Numbered from the stretch's first letter, positions 8,762-17,499 are shown. The stretch: DNA of 40,511 bases from an uncultured bacterium (GCA_903864835.1 CAIPHK010000035.1:1-40511); one strand, 5' to 3'. Notes: generated by a model from the letters alone, not told the origin. Numbers and translations: made by a program.

Positions 8762-9349
8762 TTAGTTCGAGAAGAACGCTTCAACGCCGTCGCGGGTCGC
8801 CTTCATTGCCTTATCACCTTGGGTCCAGTTCGCGGGGCAAACTTCGCCGTTTTTTTCATAATATTTAAGTGCATCCACCATCCGTAATGCTTCATCAACG
8901 TTGCGACCCAACGGGGTGTCGTTGATTACTTGGTGGCGAACAATGCCTTCTTTGTCGATCAAAAATAGACCCCGAAACGCTCCGCCTAATGACTCGCTTA
9001 ATACGTCATACTCTCGGGAGATCGTCTTGTGGAAATCCGATACAATCGGGTAGGTGACCCCTTGGATTCCGCCTTTGGATTTCGGAGTGGCCAACCATGC
9101 CGCATGGGAAAACCAAGAATCCGTCGAGCACGCAATCAGCTGAACATTACGCTTTTCAAATTCGGCTAATTTTTCTTGAAACGCGTGGAGTTCTGTTGGG
9201 CATACAAATGTAAAATCCAACGGATAGAAAAACAATACAACATGTTTGCCCCTGTAACTGGACAACTTAAAGCCATCAACGATTTCTGCGCCGTTGATTA
9301 CTGCTTTCACTTCAAAATCAGGGGCTTGTTTACCCACTAATACCGCCAT
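8762..9349 (-). CDS. ahpC: 2-Cys peroxiredoxin (AhpC/Prx1 type)
   Basis: This 195-residue typical 2-Cys peroxiredoxin reduces H2O2 and organic peroxides. The peroxidatic C50 lies in DFTFVCPTEL and the resolving C171 in GEVCPANW. I start at ATG 9349, which has GGAGG at 9357-9361 on the minus strand; the longer frame to 9469 adds 40 residues with no family similarity. No ahpF is visible; trxB at 29376 could feed electrons through thioredoxin. It leads the ahpC-sodA operon. A short hairpin (GACCCC...GGGGTC, 9379-9397) sits in its leader. Confidence 0.92.
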   Translation of the reverse strand: MAVLVGKQAPDFEVKAVINGAEIVDGFKLSSYRGKHVVLFFYPLDFTFVCPTELHAFQEKLAEFEKRNVQLIACSTDSWFSHAAWLATPKSKGGIQGVTYPIVSDFHKTISREYDVLSESLGGAFRGLFLIDKEGIVRHQVINDTPLGRNVDEALRMVDALKYYEKNGEVCPANWTQGDKAMKATRDGVEAFFSN

Positions 9350-9481
9350 AATAAACCTCCGTAATAAACTCAATAAATGACCCCCAAGATAGGGGTCCGA
9401 CGCATTTGAAATTAGCATGGCACGAGAACTTAAACAAGTATACGGACTACCAGTTATAACGGCGTGCAAAACCCCTTTATA

Positions 9482-10696
9482 TTACGCGTGAATAATGACC
9501 ATGAGTTGGGCCAATGCCTCGGCCGCGGGAATCCGGGTTTTGGGATCGGGATCAATACACCCGTCGATCAACGTCGCGAGCAAGGCCTGTTGAGGATTTC
9601 CAGAATTTCGTAAGACCGTCGTCACTCGATGCGCATCCTCGATAAATTTAAATACTTGGTGGGGAGGGCATATCGACGCAACCCGATTGTGATCCAGTAC
9701 CACAATCTCATTTACAGGGTCATAGTTCATATTATTATGATCGGGTCGATACAGTAGCCGGTCAGCACAAAAGGTAGCGGTAATGAATTCTACAAAATCC
9801 GCTCCCCAAGCAAAAATATCTATTTTCGAGAGATCTATTTCAGAAATGCTTGCCGCCATCGCCCGCACCTTAATCACTTCCGGTGGGGGATAGGTCCCGC
9901 CTAAGGCCTCGATCGAAAATGAGACAAGATGAGACGTAGATATACCGACATTGCCAGCCAATCCCAGATCCATGACCTTCGCTTTATTATCGTCCAGCCC
10001 CAGTACGGTATTCTGCAACTTTAAGTCCCCGTGAAATAGCCCATGGTCGTGGAGACGGATTAATCCGCCTAACACCTCTGCAAAAAACATCAATTTTCTA
10101 GAAAAACTAACGGCAGGATTGTTCATTACCGCCAACCCACTCTCCCCGCCCTGAGGCATCGCAATGGCCACCTTGGTCACCCGTCCAGGCACCCGCATTC
10201 CATGGGATTCCAACCCTTTCCCATCACTATACGCAGACACGCTAACCATATCTAAAATATTGGGATGCCCCGACAATCGATCCGCAGTAAAGGCCTCGCG
10301 CACCGTTTGAGTAAATACCGAATAATCTTCATCACCTTCAGTCCCAAGCGCCACCCGCTTAATGGCGTGAACCACGAAGTTATCGGCCTCGCCAGTCTTT
10401 ACTTTTCCATAACTCCCCTTACCCAACACCATTTGATTATCAGCAACAAGTCCCTCGTAGTACGGCCGCCATTTATTTCCCACAGGGACCCGTTTTCGGT
10501 GATCCGTGGCCGAAACGAGGCCCCACTCCGTCACGGACGGAAGCACCCCGCGCCACTCTACACTTGGAATAAGCTTCAAAACGGTATCTGAAAAATCAAT
10601 TTTAATGGCGTTGAGCCGCGTTTTTCGACTGTAGTCCGCATCAATTTTTTTATCCAAAAATTCCATAAGCATCGGAATACTGGTCTTAACTGGCAA
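9482..10696 (-). CDS. Eukaryotic-type Ser/Thr protein kinase with unusual N- and C-terminal parts
   Basis: About 404 residues. An approximately 85-residue N-terminal region of unknown fold precedes the kinase domain. The catalytic features are complete: glycine loop GKGSYG (92-97), K113 in AIK, a probable alpha-C glutamate E134, HGDLKLQN with D224, K226 and N229 (HGD replacing HRD), D243 in DLG (replacing DFG), PPE replacing APE, and DIFAWGAD for the alpha-F region. It should be active, although the glycine in place of the HRD arginine suggests no activation-loop phosphorylation switch. No transmembrane helix or PASTA repeat is seen. The start is uncertain: TTG 10696 or ATG 10672, neither with a clear ribosome-binding site. 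It follows the 69-residue-repeat gene by 18 bases, so they are probably co-transcribed. Confidence 0.8.
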   Translation of the reverse strand: MPVKTSIPMLMEFLDKKIDADYSRKTRLNAIKIDFSDTVLKLIPSVEWRGVLPSVTEWGLVSATDHRKRVPVGNKWRPYYEGLVADNQMVLGKGSYGKVKTGEADNFVVHAIKRVALGTEGDEDYSVFTQTVREAFTADRLSGHPNILDMVSVSAYSDGKGLESHGMRVPGRVTKVAIAMPQGGESGLAVMNNPAVSFSRKLMFFAEVLGGLIRLHDHGLFHGDLKLQNTVLGLDDNKAKVMDLGLAGNVGISTSHLVSFSIEALGGTYPPPEVIKVRAMAASISEIDLSKIDIFAWGADFVEFITATFCADRLLYRPDHNNMNYDPVNEIVVLDHNRVASICPPHQVFKFIEDAHRVTTVLRNSGNPQQALLATLIDGCIDPDPKTRIPAAEALAQLMVIIHA

Positions 10697-10714
10697 GCCA
10701 AGTTGAGCCTATTT

Positions 10715-12157
10715 TCAACGCAAAAACTCCTCCGCACAGGCTAAATTGTGACGAAAGTCCGCTTTAGACAGGGGGTCCGGCTTAAACGTCTCCAGCAGCG
10801 TCGTCATCCCCTGATCCACCTGACGCTGCCATGCATCTACAGGAGTAACATCGGATTTAGAAAATACTTTAAATTCGGCCAAAGGGGCCGAAGACACCGA
10901 TTTTGCAGTGGCCACAAACTGACCGATACGCTGGGGTTGTGACCGTGGCGTCTTCAAGTCCCATTCCAGCCGATCCATCAACACGGCCAATGCCGATTGT
11001 TCAAAATGAATGAGTACCTGGGATATCCCCACTGCACGATATGGGTCAGATCGAATTTTTTCGGTCAAAAACATCTTGAATACCCGCATCGGATTATCAG
11101 ACAGCCTTTTTGTCGCGGTCAAAAAGGAATCCACGGCAGCAACATCGGGAGCCAATGCCAAATTAAATTCAAGTTCCGTCATATGCAAATCCATCGTCGC
11201 CCATTGTTCAAAATTAGCCTTAATTAAGCGCCAGGCCTCCGCTTGAACCGGGTTCTGCCCTATTTGGGAATCAACACATGAATAAAACACCGCCCGGGGA
11301 TCCACGCCGATGGCTCGCGCATCCGAAAAAAATGAGGTCGTAACATTCATCATTCGCCCCCGCTGCAACTCTACAGCCAGCGAATTCATGGCCTGGATAA
11401 GCCGCCATGATTTTTCAAAGTGAGTGGTCACCCGTTTCCAATCCTTACGATCCTTTACATTGCGTCGGACCTCGCGCTTAACAAATTTCTGAAAGGTGTC
11501 GACCGGATCTACCGCAAGAGATTTCCCCACCCGTAAAAAAGTGGCCACGAATTCTACCCCCGGCGACGTTTTTAACTTCGCGATAAGTCGACCGAGAAGC
11601 ACCGTCATCGCTAACTTATCAAACCGATCGAGTATACCCCGCAAATTTTCGCCCGGCACGGGAGGCAGCCCCAGACGTACATCAATAAACAATTTAAACA
11701 TCTGGATCGAATGCTCCATCGTCGCATCGACACCTTCAAAAAAATGATGGACCGCCAATTCACTGGGGCTTGCACTCAGTAGTGTCATGAGCAGGGTCAT
11801 CTGCCGGTGACGCTCTACCCACCCGTTAAATTTCGATTTGATCTCGACTAACCGAGGTTGATCTTCCGGATAACTCGTTATTTTGTCGTCTATAAAGCCA
11901 TTAAATTTCTCGACAGCATCGCCCAATTTCGCGGGGGTCCGTATTAAAAACTCGGTCACATAATTCCAAGTCGGGTTCGAATCCAAATTGCCCAAAAGCA
12001 GTTCCATCGTGTCGTTTAACTCAACCTCTTCGACCGTTAATTTAGAAGTAAATGGAGCCACCTTTGCCAGCCCCACCGTCACGCCAAACACATAATTTGT
12101 AGGATACTGAACAATCGCAGGAAGCTCCGTCGTTACGCGATCCCCACCTTGGGTCAA
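10715..12157 (-). CDS. Unknown protein made of six ~69-residue alpha-helical repeats
   Basis: The function is not recognised. A repeated pattern (F-x-x-F-[IVL] then, about 25 residues on, F-[ED]-x-[SWL]) recurs with the first Phe at residues 85, 154, 222, 291, 360 and 429, a spacing of 69, 68, 69, 69 and 69. The second anchor recurs at 110, 179, 247, 316 and 385. Repeats are strongly diverged, so this is an old helical solenoid or bundle, likely a scaffold or binding surface. No signal peptide or membrane segment is seen. The start is doubtful: TTG 12157 has no spaced ribosome-binding site, and the frame stays open upstream to the TGA that ends the preceding 96-residue ORF. The kinase gene follows directly. 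Confidence 0.65.
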   Translation of the reverse strand: MTQGGDRVTTELPAIVQYPTNYVFGVTVGLAKVAPFTSKLTVEEVELNDTMELLLGNLDSNPTWNYVTEFLIRTPAKLGDAVEKFNGFIDDKITSYPEDQPRLVEIKSKFNGWVERHRQMTLLMTLLSASPSELAVHHFFEGVDATMEHSIQMFKLFIDVRLGLPPVPGENLRGILDRFDKLAMTVLLGRLIAKLKTSPGVEFVATFLRVGKSLAVDPVDTFQKFVKREVRRNVKDRKDWKRVTTHFEKSWRLIQAMNSLAVELQRGRMMNVTTSFFSDARAIGVDPRAVFYSCVDSQIGQNPVQAEAWRLIKANFEQWATMDLHMTELEFNLALAPDVAAVDSFLTATKRLSDNPMRVFKMFLTEKIRSDPYRAVGISQVLIHFEQSALAVLMDRLEWDLKTPRSQPQRIGQFVATAKSVSSAPLAEFKVFSKSDVTPVDAWQRQVDQGMTTLLETFKPDPLSKADFRHNLACAEEFLR

Positions 12158-12205
12158 CTCTTCTGCAGTAATACTTTCCAGGCATAGAGTGGCCGCTGTT
12201 TTAAA

Positions 12206-12496
12206 TCACGTCTTCGGACTCAATGAATAGGGGTCATTTGATCTCAAATGACCCACCGCTTCTTTAAATTTGGCCAACACGGTGATGGCATCTTTTCCCT
12301 TGTTAGACCCCCGCAGCTTTAAACCCAATTCGCTAATAATTGCGGTCCGAAGCTCCGGCCCAGAATTGTCTGAAAACCGTAAAATCAGTTTTTTCACGAT
12401 AGCCGAAGTTGAATCGCCTGCTTTATAAAGTGGGGCGCGTTGGCCCGCCACAACAGCATTGTTATTCGAGAGGCACCCGAATCGAAAGTTAGACAT
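12206..12496 (-). CDS. 96-residue unknown protein upstream of the repeat protein
   Basis: I start at ATG 12496, which follows a GGGGGAAAT leader; the frame runs upstream to 12676 without support. No known family is recognised. The protein has a polar, basic N-terminus and a helical C-terminal part (residues about 30-80). Its TGA stop (12206-12208) is in the same frame as the following 480-residue repeat protein, with 16 sense codons between. It may therefore be the N-terminal piece of one interrupted gene. Otherwise it is the first small gene of the kinase/repeat operon. Confidence 0.5.
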   Translation of the reverse strand: MSNFRFGCLSNNNAVVAGQRAPLYKAGDSTSAIVKKLILRFSDNSGPELRTAIISELGLKLRGSNKGKDAITVLAKFKEAVGHLRSNDPYSLSPKT

Positions 12497-12594
12497 ATTT
12501 CCCCCAAGTATTGAAACATTGCCAAAGTCCGGATTACCCATCGGCTTTAAAATTTCGATGGATTCTTTTACCCGTCCCAACCGATAATGAACCG

Positions 12595-13332
12595 ATGGCC
12601 GCCGCATTCTACCGTACAATTGCCGTTTCTCGCTCATCGATTCGTATCGATACACATTTCTGGAGCCTCGATGCACTGGTTGATCAACCGGAATGCGTCG
12701 CGTTATCGGGACTGGGGACGCTGATTCATAACACCCCAGGCATTCTAAAAAAGCACCCTCTTCTTGACCTATTTCACATTTTTAAAATGGCATATAAGAC
12801 GCCCAATAAATTGCACGGTCATTTATTATTTGATGCGGATATTTTGGCCGCAAACAATCTGAGAGAAGCCCATTACCTGTCGGCCGACGCCGACCAGCTC
12901 AGTGTGTACACGAAGGAGGTATTCGGATGGCTCAAGAATCGGTTATCCCCGCCACAAAAAGCCGTCATGCTCCTTATTTTCCCGACCCAAAAAAGCGGCG
13001 GGGATAACCCGTGCCACGCGATGACCATATTATGCGACGGAATTTGGGCCCACCTATTTAATCAAAATGGGGGCTATGGATATCAAGAAACCCGATATTT
13101 AGAGAATGGATTTCCTAGCCACCCCGAACGATGGGGGAAGCGGTTTGATACCCGTGAAGGACTAGTCAGTTCCCTGAACGAAATTATTGCAACTTCAGAA
13201 GCTCTTTTTTCTTACAAAGCCGCAACGATCCGAATGGTCGCCATCGAACCGCTACAGAGACTGCCCCATGGGGTACCCTGGTTTGTACCGAATCGAGCGA
13301 TCGTTCATCGGCTTCGCCATTGGTCTATTTAG
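12595..13332 (+). CDS. Unknown 245-residue protein divergent from the kinase/repeat genes
   Basis: I do not recognise this family. I prefer ATG 12595 because GATAAT at 12583-12588 would place the transcription start at or near that codon, and no ribosome-binding site precedes it; a TTG at 12511 would extend it over the divergent promoter region. The middle (NPCHAMTIL, about residues 140-148, followed by WAHLFNQNGGYGY) has the look of a compact enzyme fold with a conserved His, but no catalytic set can be assigned. No signal peptide or membrane helix. It shares a 98-base divergent promoter region with the 96-residue gene, so it may belong to the same functional module. Confidence 0.55.
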   Translation: MAAAFYRTIAVSRSSIRIDTHFWSLDALVDQPECVALSGLGTLIHNTPGILKKHPLLDLFHIFKMAYKTPNKLHGHLLFDADILAANNLREAHYLSADADQLSVYTKEVFGWLKNRLSPPQKAVMLLIFPTQKSGGDNPCHAMTILCDGIWAHLFNQNGGYGYQETRYLENGFPSHPERWGKRFDTREGLVSSLNEIIATSEALFSYKAATIRMVAIEPLQRLPHGVPWFVPNRAIVHRLRHWSI

Positions 13333-13376
13333 GAATAAAAAAAACAGTTATCCGAGTTTAAACATCATTCCGGACG

Positions 13377-14693
13377 CTATTCCCACGCCACCCCAACCAT
13401 CGACAAAATCTCAAAGAAATTCGGAAACGACGTATTGATACAGTCACAATTCCGAATCGTCGCCGATACATTGCCGCACACCGCGGCAATAATCGACGCC
13501 ATCGCAATACGGTGATCTCCACCGGATTCGACATCAAACGGTTGAATCGTCACTGGACCCGCCAATTCAAAGCCGTCGTCAAATTCAGTTATACGGCCAC
13601 CCATCGCCGCCACAAACCGACCAATTGCAGCGATCCGATCCGATTCTTTCACCCGCAATTCAGCTGCGTTACGAACCCGAAGGGTTCCTTTTGAAAACAG
13701 CGCAGCCACCGCAAGAATAGGAATTTCATCAATAATAAACGGGATTTCATCCGCAAATATCTCCACGTTGTCCATGGAACTCGGCGTGACAACGAGGGTT
13801 CCGTAGGGTTCAAAATCATCACCTTGGCGATCAATGATCTGAATATTCGCGCCCATCCTCAGCAGAACATGTAATAAAGAATCTCGGGTTGGATTTAAGC
13901 CCACCCCCGTCAAAGTGACCGGAACGCCACAAGTTCCCAGCACCAATAAAAATGCAGCGGACGAAAAATCAGCGGGAATCCGAATAGGGACCTCGGGCCG
14001 AGGATTCGCAAGCGGTCCCGGTGAGAGGCGAATCAGCTCGCCGTCCCTCGAAATATCCGCGCCAAACCCTTTCAGCATTCGCTCACTATGATCCCGACAC
14101 AACTCGGGCTCCTCAATGAGGGTCGGGGCATCCGCGAACAACCCCGCCAACAACACCGCAGATTTGACCTGGGCACTCGCGACCGGCAGTCGATACCGAA
14201 TTCCGTTCAGTGGAAACGCTCCCGAAATCGTCAACGGCGGAAAAATATCGGCCCGCCCCTCAATGGCACACCCTGCGATGCGGGCGCCCATTTGAGTCAA
14301 AGGCTCAACAATGCGACGCATCGGTCGTCTCTGAATACTGGCATCCCCGGTAATCGTGGTCGAAAATCGCTGCCCGGCCAAAACCCCCGTAATCAGACGA
14401 ATTCCCGTCCCAGAGTTCCCGGTATCCAGTACGCCTTGCGGCACACGCAGGCCATCCAAGCCCACGCCTGAAATCGTTACTTCATCATTAACCTGGGTAA
14501 TGGGAACCCCTAATTTTTGAAAAATCGACAGGGTATTGAGGCAATCTTCCGCCGTCAAAAACCGTGTAAACGTCGAGACCGTCGACGACAATGCCCCTAA
14601 AATGATTGCACGATGGGAAATCGATTTGTCCCCAGGTAGCGTTTCAATACGACTTGGAATTAAGTGTGATGTGGGGGAAATTCGGGTGTCCAT
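13377..14693 (-). CDS. aroA: 3-phosphoshikimate 1-carboxyvinyltransferase (EPSP synthase)
   Basis: The 438-residue protein joins phosphoenolpyruvate to shikimate-3-phosphate in aromatic amino acid synthesis. Diagnostic motifs are LPGDKSISHRA (19-29, with K23), GNSGTGIRL and KESDRIAA. Its length is normal for the family. GAGGAG stands about 6 bases before ATG 14693. It is transcribed away from the subtilase gene and shows no operon partner here. Confidence 0.95.
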   Translation of the reverse strand: MDTRISPTSHLIPSRIETLPGDKSISHRAIILGALSSTVSTFTRFLTAEDCLNTLSIFQKLGVPITQVNDEVTISGVGLDGLRVPQGVLDTGNSGTGIRLITGVLAGQRFSTTITGDASIQRRPMRRIVEPLTQMGARIAGCAIEGRADIFPPLTISGAFPLNGIRYRLPVASAQVKSAVLLAGLFADAPTLIEEPELCRDHSERMLKGFGADISRDGELIRLSPGPLANPRPEVPIRIPADFSSAAFLLVLGTCGVPVTLTGVGLNPTRDSLLHVLLRMGANIQIIDRQGDDFEPYGTLVVTPSSMDNVEIFADEIPFIIDEIPILAVAALFSKGTLRVRNAAELRVKESDRIAAIGRFVAAMGGRITEFDDGFELAGPVTIQPFDVESGGDHRIAMASIIAAVCGNVSATIRNCDCINTSFPNFFEILSMVGVAWE

Positions 14694-14715
14694 GACTGTC
14701 TCCTCAACAGAAAAA

Positions 14716-14724
14716 TGGTATGAT
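14716..14724 (+). promoter_or_regulatory. Extended -10 promoter for the subtilase gene
   Basis: TGGTATGAT matches the extended -10 form TGnTATAAT at 8 of 9 positions. A start site about 7 bases on would fall near 14731, only a few bases before GTG 14735, suggesting a leaderless mRNA. Inferred from sequence only. Confidence 0.5.
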
Positions 14725-14734
14725 ACGCCCCACA

Positions 14735-16135
14735 GTGAACATTAAATTTCCAATCTTTGCACTAGCCGTCATCCTATTTCTTGGACCCCACTCCATTCCG
14801 GGACAAAGTGCTGAAGAATTAGCCCAATATACGGGAATTACGCTTCCGAAACCGGAAACTGTTCCAGGGGTTATCGTTCTAAAGACCAAGCTCAATCTTG
14901 GATTTAACATCCAATCAGCGGACACGATTTCAAACATTGCTAAAGAATTAGGCGCTCAGTCGATTCGAAAATTGGCCCCCGAAAAAGGAATTAAAACCTC
15001 ATTTTCTGGCGCTGCCGCAACCTACGTTCTCCAATTTTCTCCCAGCGCCAATATCAATACACTCATCGAACAATTATCAGATCAACCCGACATTGCTTAC
15101 GCCGAGCCCGCCTACACGTTCAAATTATTTAGCGTCCCCGACGATTTGGAGTACATCAAACAGCAATACCTCAGCCAAACCCAATTAAAAGAACTGCTGG
15201 CCATCCCGTCCAATCACGATGTGACGGTCGCAATTATCGACACGGGAGTCGACGCCACCCATCCCGATCTCCAGGACCATCTCATCGGTGGATACAACTT
15301 TCTTGTGACCCAAAATGCCCCCATCGATGACAGTGGGCACGGAACCCATATCGCCGGAATCATTGGCGCACGCATCAATAATCGTTTAGGGACCGCCGGA
15401 CTTAATCCGAAGTCTAAAATTATTAGCTTAAAAATTGCGAGTGCCACCGGAATTGGCTCCCAGGTCGCCGCAGCAGAAGCCCTCCGATACGCAGTTGATC
15501 ACGGGGCCCGGATCATTAACTGTAGCTGGGGGTACTTTGTCTACAATCAAGTACTAAAAGAGGCCATCGATTACGCGATCGCCCAAGGGGTTATCGTTGT
15601 GGCCGCAATGGGAAATGAAGGAAATTCACTGAAGCAGTTTCCCGCCGGATTCCCTGGGGTCATCGCGGTCGGCGCAATGGACAAAAACATGAATAGGGCA
15701 TCGTTTTCGAATATTGGGGAACATGTCGCGTTTGTGGAAGAAGGAATTGGCATCTTAAGTACTGCCCCCGCCGGGAAAACCGCCAGTTTAACCGGCACAA
15801 GCCAAAGCGCTGCAATCATCACCGGAATCGCGTCACGAATATTGTCGTACAACCCCAAACTCACCGCCCACGAAGTTGCCACAATCATGATGTTATCCGC
15901 AGAGCCCATCGGTGACGGCCAACGCAATCCAGAAAGCGGCAATGGCTACATCGTCGTCGAAAAATTGTTCACCGCCCTTAACATCCCCTCCGCAAACGGG
16001 TTTATTGCCGACGATGGCGCCATCGAACAGGACTATAAGCCGGGAGAGGCCCCCTCGGTCGCCGAACCCTTTTGGGTGACGATTCTATTATTTCCCTATC
16101 GAATCGTAGAGTTTTTATTCAGCGGATTGATTTAA
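14735..16135 (+). CDS. Secreted subtilisin-family serine protease
   Basis: An S8 peptidase with a signal peptide (hydrophobic stretch FPIFALAVILFLG), an inhibitor-I9-like propeptide and a catalytic domain. Numbering from the upstream ATG at 14720, the triad is D174 (AIIDTGVDATHPDL), H207 (SGHGTHIAG) and S361 (GTSQSA), with oxyanion N299. GTG 14735 gives a compact signal peptide (NIKFPIFA...) and fits the promoter at 14716-14724; ATG 14720 would overlap that -10 box. A hydrophobic tail (WVTILLFPYRIVEFLF) may hold the mature enzyme at a membrane. It stands alone, convergent with ftsA. Confidence 0.85.
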   Translation: MNIKFPIFALAVILFLGPHSIPGQSAEELAQYTGITLPKPETVPGVIVLKTKLNLGFNIQSADTISNIAKELGAQSIRKLAPEKGIKTSFSGAAATYVLQFSPSANINTLIEQLSDQPDIAYAEPAYTFKLFSVPDDLEYIKQQYLSQTQLKELLAIPSNHDVTVAIIDTGVDATHPDLQDHLIGGYNFLVTQNAPIDDSGHGTHIAGIIGARINNRLGTAGLNPKSKIISLKIASATGIGSQVAAAEALRYAVDHGARIINCSWGYFVYNQVLKEAIDYAIAQGVIVVAAMGNEGNSLKQFPAGFPGVIAVGAMDKNMNRASFSNIGEHVAFVEEGIGILSTAPAGKTASLTGTSQSAAIITGIASRILSYNPKLTAHEVATIMMLSAEPIGDGQRNPESGNGYIVVEKLFTALNIPSANGFIADDGAIEQDYKPGEAPSVAEPFWVTILLFPYRIVEFLFSGLI

Positions 16136-16174
16136 GGATATCAAGTCGCAAAAGTCCCCCTACCCCCTAAATTC

Positions 16175-16280
16175 GCGAGGCGGCAAAATGCTCAAGGTGT
16201 GACATTTATCGAATGGCGCCGTGTAGCCCAGCTACACAAGCCAGGCGAAAATGGTGCAAGTTGAGCATTTTGCCCCTCGC
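16175..16280. repeat. Long structured hairpin element between the subtilase and ftsA
   Basis: Bases 16175-16195 pair with 16261-16280 along about 20 bp with a single bulged C (arms GCGAGG and GGCAAAATGCTCAA). Inside, CATTT/AAATG (16203-16207 with 16249-16253), CGCC/GGCG (16217-16220 with 16244-16247) and GTGTAGC-CCA-GCTACAC (16221-16237) continue the fold to a 3-base loop. It abuts the ftsA stop codon and lies between convergent genes. No ORF is present in this stretch. It may be a terminator, a REP/MITE-like element or a structured RNA. Confidence 0.7.
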
Positions 16281-16281
16281 C

Positions 16282-17499
16282 CTAGAACCAGCGGCTGAGC
16301 TTCCGATTTAACCTTGCTAGAAATCCTGGGGGTGTTTCATATGGAACAATTGCGCCGGTCTTAAGGCCATAACTCACGAGCCCCAATGCCGTTCCATACC
16401 GACTATGGACCTGATGTGCAGGATCCTTCCCCGGAGGCCCCACCCTCACATTATGGCCCAATACCCGAGACGCCAACGCTGCGATACCGTTAATCTGAGA
16501 CGTTCCCCCAGACACCACGATATCGTACGGAAATTCAGGACCAATCCCCGCTCTCCGCCCAATAATTCGAAACAATTCTTCAACCCTAGCGTGAATAATT
16601 TTACACATATATTGCCGTTTAATTTCAACACGACCCCGGTCTAGCGAACTCATTTCAAATTTATCCCGGTAGGCCACCTGAGCCACATCAACCGACCCAT
16701 ACTTAATCTTCACCCGCTCCGCTTCCGGCAACGTCACCGACAAACATTGGGCCAAATCCATCGAAATCATATCCCCGCCCACCGGAACCAAAAACGTCGA
16801 TTGGAGAAGATCCCGCTTAAAAAAACTAACAGAGGTATAGCGTGCGCCGATATCAATCAGCACCCCCCCTTCACGGCGCTCGGTCGTCGACAAAAACATT
16901 TGGGCGCCCGCAATCGGCGCATACACCATCCCCGCCACATGAAGCTGAAGCTGTTGGGTCACCTGCAACAACGCATTCACATTTTGCAAATTCGCAAGTA
17001 CAAAATGGGTGGTCACCTCCAGCGACGGGCCCACTTTTCCCAAGGGATCCTCAATGGGGACCCCATCGATCAAATATTCGACTGGAACCGCATGTAAAAT
17101 AAGTTGATCGGTCGCCTTAATCATCTTTTTAGATTTATGGATGGCCAAGGCCTTGTCCTCGTCTGTAATCCGCCCGCCCGCCGATCGCGGAATACTGAGC
17201 CCTGAACTATATCCAAAGTGCATCTCATACTGCGGCACCGAAATCACAATATTTCGAGGTCGAATCCCCACTTCCCGCTCCGCCCGTTTTAACGCCCGGT
17301 CAATCGAGACCACTAGCTCGCTTTGTGACACTATCTTGCCCTTGGCTAACCCGTTCGACATACTCCGGCCCACGCCCCGAACGATAATTTCATTGGCATG
17401 GCCGACATCCGCAATAACCGCATCGATCTGAGATGACCCAATGTCGAGTCCCAGAACAAGACCCGCATCACGTCCCATAGCCAACCAATACTTTCCCAT
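16282..17499 (-). CDS. ftsA: Cell division protein FtsA
   Basis: The 405-residue actin-like ATPase anchors the FtsZ ring to the membrane. The phosphate-1 motif LGLDIGSSQIDAVIAD, phosphate-2 GGVLIDIGARYTSVSFF and adenosine motif DIVVSGGTSQINGI are present. The C-terminus (FLARLNRKLSRWF) is the amphipathic membrane-targeting helix. ATG 17499 and ATG 17478 are both possible starts; the gene overlaps the end of ftsQ by 11-32 bases. It is the last gene of the operon. ftsZ, usually next, is absent from the window. Confidence 0.9.
   Translation of the reverse strand: MGKYWLAMGRDAGLVLGLDIGSSQIDAVIADVGHANEIIVRGVGRSMSNGLAKGKIVSQSELVVSIDRALKRAEREVGIRPRNIVISVPQYEMHFGYSSGLSIPRSAGGRITDEDKALAIHKSKKMIKATDQLILHAVPVEYLIDGVPIEDPLGKVGPSLEVTTHFVLANLQNVNALLQVTQQLQLHVAGMVYAPIAGAQMFLSTTERREGGVLIDIGARYTSVSFFKRDLLQSTFLVPVGGDMISMDLAQCLSVTLPEAERVKIKYGSVDVAQVAYRDKFEMSSLDRGRVEIKRQYMCKIIHARVEELFRIIGRRAGIGPEFPYDIVVSGGTSQINGIAALASRVLGHNVRVGPPGKDPAHQVHSRYGTALGLVSYGLKTGAIVPYETPPGFLARLNRKLSRWF

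Noticed and set aside
9379-9397. Hairpin in the ahpC leader as a riboswitch
   Set aside because: Only a 6-bp stem with no conserved riboswitch motif; more likely incidental or an mRNA stability element.
9350-9469. Longer N-terminus for ahpC
   Set aside because: No family similarity; GGAGG lies correctly before ATG 9349.
12206-12208. TGA recoded as a sense codon
   Set aside because: fliI, mnmG and the Fur-family gene end normally at TGA and tryptophans are encoded by TGG, so genome-wide recoding is unlikely; a local event is kept as a finding.
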